Source: Vanessa cardui (Eukaryota > Arthropoda > Insecta > Lepidoptera > Nymphalidae). Taken from it: DNA of 64,000 bases. A model generated the notes under the pieces. It did no database searches. It saw nothing but the letters and a program-made list of their open reading frames with translations, and was not told the DNA's origin. Within the stretch, counting starts at the first letter, position 1, and each line of letters starts with the position of its first letter. Below are positions 13,086-25,347 of the stretch, piece by piece. The position numbers and the translations under genes are program-made. Location: positions 10,930,001 through 10,994,000 of the forward strand of contig NC_061137.1 of NCBI RefSeq assembly GCF_905220365.1, read 5' to 3'.

Positions 13086-14751
13086 ATTACTAATCATTTA
13101 TATGTTTAGTCTCTTTCTTTGAAATGGAATGCGTTGTCACAATGACGAAGACAAAACATTAAAAAAATGACATACATACATTTTATATTATACAAATGAA
13201 CATGTCATTGCTGACTAGAAGTTTGATGCAATTATTAATATATAATTAAATTCGATATTTGTATGTTAGTCCTGTATTCATTCCTAAGCCTTTCGATTAT
13301 GATGAAACTCTGCCGAGTTGTTCCGCGTACGTAAAGGCTCGAAAACTAATATTAAACAAGATTATCATTCAATATGAATATTTAATCGAAGCCTGGATAG
13401 CTAGTTTAAAGTAATTTTAAACCTTCAACATCAAAGTTTTTACATTAAACAAATTACAAATTCAAACTAAAGTTATTAATTTATGAAAATTGTCCAAGGT
13501 GGAAAATGGCCGGTCTATTTACACAGTAGATTGAGTTTAATCACTTAGTGTTAATAGTATACTTATATTGTTTTATACTCTTTTATTTTATTCTCGTATA
13601 AATAAAACGATATTCATAAACCAATAACCAATTATCAGGCTTTCGGCATGTTATTACTCGATCATATGAATTTGTTTTTGTGATTATTTATGTTCCAAAC
13701 ACGACGGGCGATAAAATAAAACAAACAAATAAAAATAGATACACGAACACAGTATAAAATTCCCGGAAAGTCAAATCGGAAATGGAACTTGGTCAAAGTT
13801 GAGAATTTCATAAATCGGACTTTCACAATAACTTCCCGATTGGGAGTTATTAATAAAGGATGAAAATATCGAGGAGAAATGTAAATAATATACACGATCG
13901 AAGTGGAATTACTAATTCTCGAGCAATAGCTCCGTTCCGTAGTCTGATCTAATACTTTTGAAACTTTTTTATACTCGTATGTGGTGTGTATCTTTGCAAC
14001 TTATTCCGTGTAATTTGAAAACTTTCAGACTGAAGCTATTAATCCGTTGGTAAATTATACGTATACTGAAAAGGCTAGCCGGTAATCGTTGGTTACTTAT
14101 TGAAACGTATAAATAAATAATAGGGTTTGAATTCTCAAAATAAAATTATAAGCATAATTATGCTTGTGATTTTTTTCGTCTTACATAATACTTAGTTCAT
14201 TTTCTTTTAATAACATTAAATCTTTTGTTATTGTTTGATTTTATAAAGTACATTTATATTATGACTGTTCTTTCAGAATATTCTGAATGATTTTTTATTT
14301 TTACTTAACACATTGAATGCACTCAGCTGAATATAAAAAAAAATAAAGCTAATAAAACAATTTGATTTTCATTATTTTAGAATATTCTAGATAATTTCAT
14401 AATTTTACTTTAAAATAACATTGTGCTGAATTAAACGAGTTGTATACAACAGCTCTCTTCAGCTCAACTTTAATATTGCCTTTTTATTTAATTCCAAACA
14501 ACAACAACAAATTGTCGTACTCACCAATAACAACAATTGAAGTGACAACAGCTATTTTACAAACATTAAAACTTCACTTCAAAATTCACGATCGTATTCA
14601 TACGATAAATGTTCCGAGACGCGACAAGGAACAACCTTCCCATCCCGCACCCGGAGCGGCACTAACCGTTAAGGATTGCGACCCTTACATATTTATACCG
14701 AGAGACCTGTTGCAACAGCTTGGAGTTAAAACATTATTTTCAAATACTTTA
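13086..14751. other. Mostly featureless; small GC-richer island near 14600-14745
   Basis: The island has a minus-strand TATAAATA (about 14690-14697) and a plus-strand open frame (14440-14817) that ends inside a repeat. Neither promoter nor gene can be claimed. Confidence 0.4.
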
Positions 14752-15045
14752 CTTGGTAGTAGGGCTTTGTGCAAGCCCGTCTGTGTATTTACCATCAGTT
14801 ATTCTACCGCCAAATAACAGTACTCAGTATTGTTGTGTTCCGGTTTGAAGGGTGAGTGAGCCAGTGTAACTACAGGCACAAGGGACATAACATCTTAGTT
14901 TCCAAGGTTGGGGGCACATTGACGATGTAAGGAATAGTTATTATTTCTTACAGCGTCATTGTTTATGGGTGATGGAGACCACTTACCATCGGGTGGCAAA
15001 TATGCTCGTCCATCAACCTATATCATAAAATAAAAAAAAAAAAAA
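14752..15045 (+). repeat. Dispersed family C, full copy
   Basis: TTGGTAGTAGGGCTTTGTGC through CTCGTCCATCAACCTATATC with a poly(A)-like end. Confidence 0.8.
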
Positions 15046-15527
15046 AACAAAATTGTGGATTCGAAATGTTAAGTATTAAAATTAATTTTAACGTTACGTA
15101 CATTTTCTTTTTCTATCATTACTGTTTGTTTGTATTACGTATTTAATATTCTAATGAGCTGATTAAGATCATCAAAAGACTGAATCCTGATCTCTCTGGT
15201 CCAATCAGATTCATAGTAAGAGAGTCAGAAAGAATAATGTGGAACTGTGTTTACGTACGCATACATATATGTAGTTATAATACAATGTAGCAGCTAGTCA
15301 CTATTGAGAATGCTGGATGAAATTATCAATGTCAAGGTCAGAAGGATATCATTATTATGATAATATTGAACAATTTTTTTTTTTTAATTTATGCCTAAGT
15401 CGTGTAAATTTTATTATGTAATTTTGGATTTGGATTTTTTTTTCTTTTCGAATAACTGTTTGGTTGAATTTTAAAACCAAATCTTAAGACGTATCACTCG
15501 AATCGTTGTACCGTGACTGATTAAAAA

Positions 15528-15828
15528 AAAGTAAAGTAACAGCCTGTAAATTTCCCACTGCTGGGATAAGGCCCCCTCTTCCATTAAGGAGAGGGTTTGG
15601 AACATATTCCACCACGCTGTTCCAATGCGGGTTGGTGGAATGCAAACATGGCAGAATTTCGATGAAATTAGACACATGCAGGTTTCCTCATGATGTTTTC
15701 CTTCACCGCCGAGCACGAGATGAATTATAAACAAAATTAAGCACATATATATAGTGGTGCTTGCCTGGTTTGAACCCGCAATCATCGGTTAAGATGCACG
15801 CGTTCTAACCACTGGGCCATCTCAGCTT
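15528..15828 (-). mobile_element. SINE S1, full reverse copy
   Basis: Complete S1 in reverse with an AGTAA-type tail; open frames read from it are not genes. Confidence 0.85.
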
Positions 15829-16316
15829 ACTGGATTTGTTTTACAACGAAATATTTAAAATATAAAATCTTAACATAAACAAAAACAATATGTGCACACA
15901 TAACCCTCATTCGAGTGGCTTTTAGTCCAAATCAAAAAAAATCCTCCTTAATCCAAAAGAGTTCCCGGAAAAGGGTTAAGCTTTAAGATTCTGACGTGAA
16001 AGTAGACGAGAGATGATAATGACGCCCTTTAAATAAGGGGTATTCACAAAGGAACGTCGCTTTTGTACATTTCTTTCTTAAAATACATACACGTAAAGCG
16101 ACTCTTATGTGAAAATAATTAAGTAGATAAGGACTTTTACTCTGCATGAACATGCATCTCAAGAAATAATTACTGATATAATTAATTGACAGATATTATT
16201 CTATTAAAGGAATTAACTATACTGGTAGAGAGGCATATTTTATTTACATAAAATTTATTAACATTAAGTTCCTTATAATATAAGAATTAGAATTAAAAAT
16301 AAGTAATTATATTATG

Positions 16317-16965
16317 TACAGGGTCATTGGTAACTCGACGTATATCCGTTAAGAGGTGATAGGGGTGACTATTTGCAATAATTTTAACCCCCATATGCAT
16401 AATCCAAAAGTGACCCATTTTTGAGTTTTTTAGCTTTTTTCAAAATTTGTCAAAAATGCAATTTCAACAATTTATTTAAAAAAAAAGTATGAAATAAAAT
16501 CACTATTTTTCTTTTGTTTTTTAAAAATAATTAAAGACTGGATATTTGTCAACATTTAAACAATAATTATCGGTCCAAATTTAAAAAATACCAGACGGAA
16601 AATTAATTTTTTTCAACTATTTTTAGATATTTTTTCCTCAAAAATGCCTTGAAAACTAATAAAATCATTATGAAACTTGGCCTGCAGATTATTTTAAAAA
16701 CATAACCGTTTCCTTAGCTTTTTAAAAATGTATAAAAAGAAGGAAATTATTTAAAATCAATCGAAATAAAATGACCAGAAAGGAACCTGGTGGAAATTCA
16801 TAGTCGAACATGAACGAATTCGTATTAAAGGTCGCTCTTTAAAATTCTCACAAAATTAACTAAAAATAAAAACCAATGAAAAAAATCTTAAAATCTACGA
16901 AAAAATCTATGAAATAAATTAATTTTCCGTCTGGCATTTTTAAATTTGGACCGATAATTATTGAT
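16317..16965. mobile_element. Foldback-type repeat M5
   Basis: Near-perfect 47-base inverted arms at 16562-16610 and 16916-16962 (AATAATTATCGGTCCAAATT..), preceded by ACAGGGTCATTGGTAACTCG. AT-rich, non-coding; superfamily not recognised. Confidence 0.6.
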
Positions 16966-17619
16966 CAGCACCTAAATAGCAAGAGAATTCACGGATGACA
17001 ACTAATATTTTACATAATAGGCGAAAGGAACTAAACTAGATGACAGATAAATAATTTCAAAATAACAACAAGTCTCAAAATACTTTCCGTCTACTAAAAT
17101 AATAAACAATATTGGAATCATATTTACGAAGATAGATAAAATATCAACAAAGTGGTTATCTCTGCAAAAATATTGATTCAATAGATTATTTCATAGCTCA
17201 TCTGTGAAAAAAATGTAGATGCTCATTCTTTAATAAGCTGCTAGCGTCTATAATTTTACCGATACAATAAAACTGATCTAACTTTCAACGGTTCAATTTT
17301 TAATCTTCCATTGTCAATAAATGAACATCTGTGCTTCTATTTCATTCCTGTTTCTGTTGTAATGCGCATCTCACCAGTACAGCTTTTATTATATCAAAAA
17401 AAAAATCACAGCGGTGTAGTGCAGAGATTAAAATTCTAGAAATTTCATTTCTTTATATTTGATTTTGTTCTCAAACTCACCTACAACTTCTCGTTGCCGC
17501 AGAAGTTTGTCATGACGGTTTTGTATACACCTATTATATACATAACAATAGTACCTCTTTATTTATTTAAGTCTTTTGCTAGAGGAAGTTTTTAAAAACG
17601 ATTATTGTTTACTAGTAGT

Positions 17620-17825
17620 CGCCAACGGTTTTGCTCAATTTTGCTCAATCAAGGTGTTGGTTGTCATGTGTCAGGTAAAAAAGAGTAGCATTTCCTTTCT
17701 TGTAGTTCAAATTTGATTCATAACAAATTTCATCAAATTCGATTCAGCAGTTTGGTCTTGAAAGAGCGACAAACAGACAGACAGAGGTACTTTCACATTT
17801 GTAATAATAATAGTATAGATTGACA
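17620..17825 (+). repeat. Dispersed family G
   Basis: TTTCATCAAATTCGATTCAG, then GACAAACAGACAGACAGAG and a TAATAATAATAGTATAGAT end. Diverged relatives: 18555-18725, 27700-27835, 38110-38262, 42310-42425 and 42868-43015. Confidence 0.65.
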
Positions 17826-18933
17826 AAAAATTAAGCTAATAAAGATTTTCCTGAAAGAAGCAGATCATCTATAGTCTATCTACAGACATTGATGTTGAAA
17901 GCATCAGTAACATTCCCTGAGGTCACAGTTCCAAACTATACTGAAGAACATTCATCAGCTGTCATTTACTGTGTGTTGTCAGTTCTCGACAATTGAATCT
18001 ACTGCTCAAATTGGTTGTTGTTATAATTGTAGAACAGTAAACGATCGGTAGTTTTACAGACCAGACAGGTAATATTAATGAACTTTTATTGGGCAACAAT
18101 CAAAATTTGTCTCTAAGAGGCTGCACAGTTTTATCCATAAATATTACGATATTACACTCATAATCATCATTCCAGACATTTTCAATTAAACAAGTCTGCC
18201 CGTTGCAGAATCTTCTCTTAATAAGTACGATCCTTACATTTTAGTCTTTACAATGCAACCTCTAAGAATGTTGCTTGGAAATGGTTAACGCGGATATTCG
18301 TTGAAACAATATAATATCGTTTTGATCTTGAAGTTATGTTCATGACAACCTACGCTTTATTGTTGAGCAACTTTGATTATGTTTCTTCATTTTCTCTTAA
18401 GAGATTTTTATCACTACTTTTAGTTTAATGTATTATTATTATCAGGCATCAATTTTAATTCGTGAAGCCGATTATAATTTTTGACTACCAATAAGTAAGT
18501 GTAACGCTTCTATGTATGAATATTTTTTTGGACATTTACTTTATACACTAGTGTACTACTAAGTCACCCGCGGATTCGCTTGAGTTTTAGGGTGTACGTA
18601 TTAGCCTAATAAAGTAGCCTGTCTTCTTTTGTGGAGTTGAAATTTGCTTCATCCCAAATTTCATGAAATTCACTTCGGTGGTTTTACAGAGTTACTTTCA
18701 CACTTATAATATTGGTGTAGATTGCCGCGCTTAACACTAATATTTGCATCCGTTTCAGTTACAAAATAATATAAATAAATATTACTCAATTAAATTTGGC
18801 ACTGTTTAAACAAATATTTTGGCAATTGTTTTTGTTAAATACATACATATGCAAATTAAATAGTTATTGTATAAAGAATTGAGCATGTGCAGTTTTATCG
18901 CCAAAGGCGTGACCTTATTCTGACAACCTCTTG

Positions 18934-19090
18934 GCATCACATCACATCACATCATCAGCCCGTTTTTGTCCACTGCTGGATATAGGCCTCTCCAAGCGCA
19001 CGCCACTGTGGTCTTTCTCCGGCTACTCGCATCCAGCTCCTGCCTGCCGCCTTGCGTATATCGTCACTCCACCGTGCCTGAGGACGAATG
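18934..19090 (-). mobile_element. RTE-like LINE 3' end
   Basis: On the minus strand this reads ..GGAGAGGCCTATATCCAGCA..GGGCTGATGATGTGATG and ends in a (GATGT)n tail, the form of lepidopteran RTE 3' ends. 5'-truncated to about 155 bases. Its tip resembles the 3' end of SINE family S1. Confidence 0.7.
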
Positions 19091-19099
19091 TTATTGGCA

Positions 19100-19950
19100 T
19101 GCGAACTCCAAAAAGCAAGTCCAAAGGTATGTCATACACATAACATCTGTGAAACTGTGATAACACTGTTTGTATCTTATAAAAACTTATGACACTCTCA
19201 TTGATTATTTAATGTTTATCTTATTCTTTTATTATAATTTATTTAATTATTAATAATCAAGACGATTACAATATTATATAATCAATTTTGTTACCTCAAA
19301 CGTCAAGTAGCTTTTAAAAACATTTTTGATCGTCTGTAAACTACACATACACATACATCGATTATACACAAGAAAACGATTAAATTTCAGGAATACAATG
19401 TAGTGGTGGGTAGAAAGATGTTCATCTCAGTATAAGCTGTGCTAATGCACAACACTGATTTTCAGATGGCCCCTGACTATTGAGTAAACATAAACACATA
19501 AACACATGCGCGCATACGAAAATTAAATAAATAAATGAAATTATAAGAACAAAAAACTAAAAAAGCCTTATATAACACAACGAATTTTCATGCGTTTTTC
19601 ATCAATAAACAGACTGATTTAAGATTCCTGTTCGTACCGTATAAGGTATTAAGGAATAAAACGAAGACATTAATGTATGGAACAGTAGCAGCGCCGTCTT
19701 AAGCGACTGGTGGAAATAAATGACTGAGTGAGACATGAAAAATAGTCTCGTGCTTAGACGTATAATAATATCTTTTTATTTGAAGTTAGGCAAACATACA
19801 TATAGACTAATCTATATGTGGGAAATCCCCTGCAAAATAAATGAAACTGATTGGATATTTAAAAAATAAAGTGACGCTTTCCGACTATTAATTGATAACA
19901 CTTTATGAGTATAATATGCTAAGCGAATATTAAGTCTGAATATTAACTGC
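19100..19950. other. AT-rich stretch, nothing recognised
   Basis: No gene, tandem repeat or known dispersed repeat seen. Confidence 0.5.
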
Positions 19951-20182
19951 TCAACTACAACCTGTAAATTTCCCACTTCTGGGCTAAAGACTCCTCTCCC
20001 TTTGAGGAGAAGGTTTGGAACATATTCCGCCACGCGGTTCCAATGTGATTGGTGGAATACACATGTGACAGAATTTCTCTGAAATTAGACACTATGAAAT
20101 TGTGCAGGTTTCCTCACGATGTTTTGAATCCGCAATCAATTTTTAAGATGCACGCGTTCTAACCACTAGTCCATCTCAGCTC
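19951..20182 (-). mobile_element. SINE S1, reverse, internally shortened
   Basis: Has CAACTACAACCTGTAAATTT at its 3' end and CCACTAGTCCATCTCAGCTC at its 5' end, with the middle partly lost. Confidence 0.8.
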
Positions 20183-21225
20183 TCTAATTTTAACTGCTCA
20201 TTCCGTACAAAGCAACGAATTTTTAAAAAAGGGGTTTTGGTAAATTAACTAAATAATAGAAGCAAGGAACGTGACTCCATTTTATTCTTGAAAACCATTG
20301 CACAATACTTGATAAGGTTTCGAATATTTTCAACGTATACTTTCAACTTAATTTCACAATCACTTTTGAAGAGAATTCCTACAAATAGTTCAGAAAGATC
20401 CGTAAATATACGAACAATAACAATTTTTGTTTGTCATTTTACGAATTCACGCAAATGGGTCGCATTGAAAATAAACAAATTTATAATTAAATGGCTTTAC
20501 GCGTGTATCGTGGTTAAGTCTCATAGGCGTCAAAAACGCAATGATTTACGGCTTATCGTAAAAATGACCATATTTGATAATCCCTGGACTATTGTTTTCT
20601 TAGCCAAGCTTGAAGCCTAGTTGGAGGGGTAAATAAGAATATCAGTAATTCTTTAAATACTTAAAATTGGGCATTAGCAATGCACACTACATATATGTCT
20701 TTCAAACATATGCAGTTGTGATGAGGTAATATTTGTTGGAGTGCCATTGTATGGTAATTCGGCCTTTGTAGGTTTTCTTTGCTTGAGACAGTGATAAGGT
20801 TTTTTAGCTTTTCGAATCAGATACATACAAAAACAATCATCAAATTAATACTGGCTTGGCCATAATTCAACCAATTCCTTTGCACTTAAAAAAATGATAT
20901 CACTGTCTTATGTTACTTTAATATAAAAACAAAATCTTTCCAGACACATACTTTATCAACACACGCAACTCGCTTTATATAAATATATACTTCCACATAT
21001 AGGTGCTTTTAACAATTCTTTACATAGAACATTCAATCAACTTGAGAACGAAATATGCAATGAATTATTCACTGTGTATGTGTGCGTTTCTCACTCACAC
21101 ACTATTAATTCAATCATAAGAGTTAAGAGACTGGGATCTGCAATGACCGCCTCGATATCAAACTTAAAACTCGAAAATTTTATTATTTACACCACATTAA
21201 ATAAGTAATTTAAATAATGTAGATG
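20183..21225. other. AT-rich stretch with one 110-codon chance frame
   Basis: The plus frame 20288-20620 is open for 110 codons, but its composition is AT-driven and no motif is visible. Confidence 0.5.
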
Positions 21226-21414
21226 TACAGTCGGGGTAAGAAAAGGTTTGCCACCTTAAGATATATTTTGGTGGTCTCAGTATGAGCGATAATCTGCTTT
21301 ACCGATTGAGAATGACATAATGCGTCGCAATTATTTGATGTTTAGATTCAAAAGTAAAGACTTGATAAAGGAATGAATTTGAAAACTGACGAAGGTTTTC
21401 TTACTCTGACTGTA
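21226..21414. mobile_element. MITE M1, copy 1
   Basis: ~185 bases with terminal inverted repeats CAGTCGGGGTAAGAAAAGG / CTTTTCTTACTCTGACTG style and TA at both ends (21226, 21413), as for Tc1/mariner-type elements. Confidence 0.8.
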
Positions 21415-21631
21415 CTTTAAATAGTTTTAAGTAAAAAACTATTAACTTATTTATATTCAATATACAAGTTTATTCTTCTTCAGTGGAAGGACTTATTTAA
21501 AAGTCAAACTCCACTTTTCAATTAAGAGTTAGCTTCTGAGCATCTTAAACTAAATAAAACATAAGCCGCGAGATTACTTATTACTTACAAAGTTTCGCTC
21601 GAGAAACGTGTTTCTTTTTTAGTGATAGTAA

Positions 21632-21745
21632 CAGCTTGACAATATCCCACTTTTGGGCAAATACTTCGTTTTCCTTAGGCGAAGAATTTTGGGAGTCATT
21701 CTTGAAAATTTCTCCAATCCGAATTGGTGAACATGAAACAAAGTT
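21632..21745 (-). mobile_element. Very degenerate SINE S1 3' half (tentative)
   Basis: CAATATCCCACTTTTGGGC and CCAATCCGAATTGGTGAAC loosely follow S1 order. Confidence 0.3.
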
Positions 21746-22044
21746 ACATAATTCTAGATGTAAATACCGTTGCATATATACTTTTTTAAGCTTCGAAAAC
21801 GAAAAAGTTTTTAATGAAGGTATTGGAAAAAGCTTTCAATAAATCTCTCGATAATTCCTTCAAAACAATCCGGTTTGTCAACGTGGCAACCCTGCAAGGT
21901 TAATTGGATTAGCCTGGATTAAACTGATTCTGACTGTATTTGGAATATTCAGATTTTTTGCTAGCTTTTTCGTCGCTAAGTCACGAAATGCATTTTTTTA
22001 ATTTTTAGTTTCATTTATCTGCTATCTATCGGCATATAAAATAC

Positions 22045-22265
22045 TTGGACACCGCTGACCACTGTAACACCAAAAAAAGATACAATTCAGGATATAGAGG
22101 CAGAGGACGACCAATGAAACGATGGATGGATTGTGTGAAAAACGATATGGTAAGAAATAATGTTACCTGTGAGATGACGTCTGATAGAGAAGTATGGAAG
22201 GAGAAGACATGCTGCGCCGACCCCAAATAAAGTTGGAATAAGGCGAGGAGGATGGATGGAGGATG
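22045..22265 (+). mobile_element. LINE ORF C-terminal remnant (GRGRPMKRWMDCVKNDM)
   Basis: Encodes YRGRGRPMKRWMDCVKNDM then TSDREVWKEKTCCADPK and a stop, the C-terminus of endonuclease/reverse transcriptase elements common in insects, followed by a GGATGGAT tail. Not a host gene. Confidence 0.75.
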
Positions 22266-22446
22266 GATTCAGACAGGATTAAGAAAATAAATATTTAATT
22301 TACACCTTAATCACAAAATATTTAGATAGAAGCTTGAAGTTTAAATCTACCTATCTCTCTCACTTCCACCTATAAATAGCTCTAAAACACATTTTTAAGG
22401 GACTTCAAAAAAATAATGTTCTCAGTTCGATTGTTTGTATGAATTT

Positions 22447-22575
22447 ATGTGTGTATGTATGGATGTATGTATGTATGTACGTATGTATGTATGTATGTAT
22501 GTATGTATGTATGTATGTATGTATGTATGTATGTATGTATGTGTGTGTGCGTGTGTGTATGTAGGTAGGTAGGTA
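22447..22575. repeat. (TATG)n microsatellite
   Basis: About 25 TATG units with TGTG and TAGG variants at the right end. Confidence 0.95.
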
Positions 22576-24016
22576 TGTTTGTCCGCGATTATCAGTAACA
22601 ATTAACTTATACAACATTAAATTCACGCTTATAACTTATTATAATAGCCTAAATTTAAAGCTGGTAAGATTGATAAGCACAACTTCTTATATAATACAAA
22701 CTTGCTTGTTCCCATAAATCTTCTCCAAAAGGCGACGCATCTTTTGGTATAAATTATTTCCATAAAGTTAATGCATAAAGTATCTTTGTTTAGTAGTTTT
22801 TCACGGACAAATTGTAATTGCAATGATTTATTTTAAAACCGTTTTCAATTTCAACCACATTCATTAATGTGTCATTCGAATATTGAATGTTGGATCTTTT
22901 CTACACATAAATAAACAAATAATTTTACAGTTACATTATTAAAAAAAACTACTTCCTAAATAAAATAGCCATTGTCTTGAATTGTGAGAATTTTTCTATA
23001 GGTTTGCTACAGTGCCCTAACTCTGAACGCGTCAATATAATCACGTTGACATATACTCGCATCTCTATTGGTTAATAACTGAAAACGTGAAAGCGAGCAT
23101 AAGCCGATTACAGTGCATCCATTTCAGCATTTGTTAAAGTAAGCTCGTTAGAATTCAGCTTTTAGTCATTTTGTTTATTTTATATGTAACTGAAATCTTA
23201 TTTTTATGCAATTAGAGTGCTGGTATCATTTTCAATAATTGCTATTTTTTTTATATTATACTAGACTAGAGGTGAATGAACTGTGGTCTAGTCAGCAATT
23301 TGACTTAGTTTTAGTTCGATATATATCTCATATCGACCTAGATCGACATATATGGTATGATTATAAGAGTATATCATATTATTTATGCATTGAGAATTTG
23401 GCTAATGTCTGCTGTATATTGTGGTCGAGGCAGAAAATGATCGAATTACTTCCTATTATAAAATATTTCAAAATTGGAATTGTTCAATTTTTTTTTCTAA
23501 ACTTGTTAACAAAAATGTTTTAATAAACTATTTCCGTTTCAATGAAATTCATACAATTATTTAAAGGTATTTTTCATCCCCTAAAATTTAGTCAAATTCG
23601 TGAAACAGACATCGAAATTACCTGTGTTGCATTATATTAATTAGTCAGGATGTTTTCGATGAAATGCAAACATCGTTCTATTCACAATTTAACGAAGTCC
23701 ATGTTATGAAACAATGCTTACTGATTAGAATAATTAAAACAAGATAATACGAACATCATTTCATTGTATTCATTAAAAATGGCGCTAGCTTACATTGAGA
23801 TTAATTAATTCGAGTCTGAAGAGATAGAATAATCAAGGAACGATATTATTATAAGTTCACATACAGAGAAATTTAGAAATAATTTAATTCAAATCGCTTA
23901 CAGTTTAAGGAGGTAATATCAAGACATCTCATATCAAATTTGTTTTAGAAGAATAAGAGCTCGAATTCAACTAAAAATGATTTAAATATACTTCAAAGTA
24001 TTTTCTTCATGTTCAA
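22576..24016. other. AT-rich stretch, nothing recognised
   Basis: Chance frames only; TTAA-rich. Confidence 0.55.
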
Positions 24017-24325
24017 CAACAACAACAACGACAACAATAGCCTGTGAATTTCCCACTGCTGGGCTAACGCCTCCTCTCCCTTTGTGGAGAAGGTTTAGAA
24101 CACATTCCACTTCGCTGTTCCAATGTGGCTAGATGGAATACACATGTGACAGAATTTCTATGAAATTAGACACATGCAGACGATGTTTTCCTTCACTGCC
24201 GAGCATGAGGTGAATTATAAACACAAATTAAGCACACGAATATTAATTTGTTCTTGTCTGGGTTTGAACCGGTAATCATCGGTTAAGACGCACGAGTTCT
24301 TCCCACTGGGCCATCTCGGCTCAGC
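24017..24325 (-). mobile_element. SINE S1, full reverse copy with (GTT)n tail
   Basis: CAACAACAACAACG tail then CACTGCTGGGCTAACGCC through to GGGCCATCTCGGCTC. Confidence 0.85.
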
Positions 24326-25347
24326 TTCGCTCACTTCAACTACTCAGTAATCGTATCTATAGCCTATTCCAGTCACAAGAGCAGTAAAGACAAAACAATA
24401 AACAACAATGACATTGAATCGACAAATATAATTATGGATTCGTGAAAAAATGGCGTCTCAAATGTCGGCGAGCTGTTTTCCGAACTTTGGAAGTAAATTA
24501 AATTCATATTTAAGTGAAATAGTGCTGTATTGTTAATAAATATATATTGATCAAAAGTTATTTGGAGTAGGGCTATTAGAAAATTATGTTGTGTAAATGG
24601 TTTGTTTACCTTTCCTCAGTCTTCGATTGGAATAACATATAAACATCTTATTTTGCATCACTTAACACCCACTTCAAAGGTAATAAAGTTTCGTCGAAGT
24701 TAATTTATGTGTCAGAAACTTTTAATGTTACGTCCCACGACTTCATATTCAAAATAAAACCTCCTTAATGCGCTATTGTAACGAAACAGAATGAATTTAT
24801 TATTTAATTTTATTTATTTAATCTTTGTTGCATATCAATATTTAAAAATAATTTTATTATATGGTTTAACAAATTTGCATAATATGCAACAGGCGACCTT
24901 ATCCCTAAAGCAATATCTTCTCTGGCACCTTCGGGAAGAGGTTGGTTGTAAAATAAATACGACATTATTTAAATTTTGTAAAACTGAACGATTTTCTTCA
25001 ATTTATAATATGAAATAAGATATTATAATGAATTAAAAAAAATGTTTATTAAAAATTAATTTACAATCAGCAAATACTTTTGCACCATAAGTGGTTTAAA
25101 CGAACATAAAAAATAGAAACAATTAACAACAACATATTTTCTCAGGAAAAAAAACAGTTGCAACAATCTAATCAATTATTATATTAATATAATACATGAA
25201 AAACCTCTTTTGTACATTTCACGTGACATGTGGCAGAATACGATGAGCATAAGTAACACAAATGTACACTTCATTAAAAAATGACAGTTCATTTTGATAT
25301 CGAAATTAAACGAAGTACAATAAATAGATATCAAATAAATAAATATA
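24326..25347. other. Upstream flank of gene A
   Basis: Should hold the gene A promoter and 5' UTR. No convincing TATA box or initiator was found. Confidence 0.5.

Noticed and set aside
14440..14817. 125-codon plus-strand frame
   Set aside because: Its end is family C repeat and its start is AT-rich; no domain was recognised.
20288..20620. 110-codon plus-strand open frame
   Set aside because: AT-driven composition, no motif, no splice context or homology recognised.
22405..22626. 73-codon minus-strand frame rich in YIHT repeats
   Set aside because: Translation of the TATG microsatellite.
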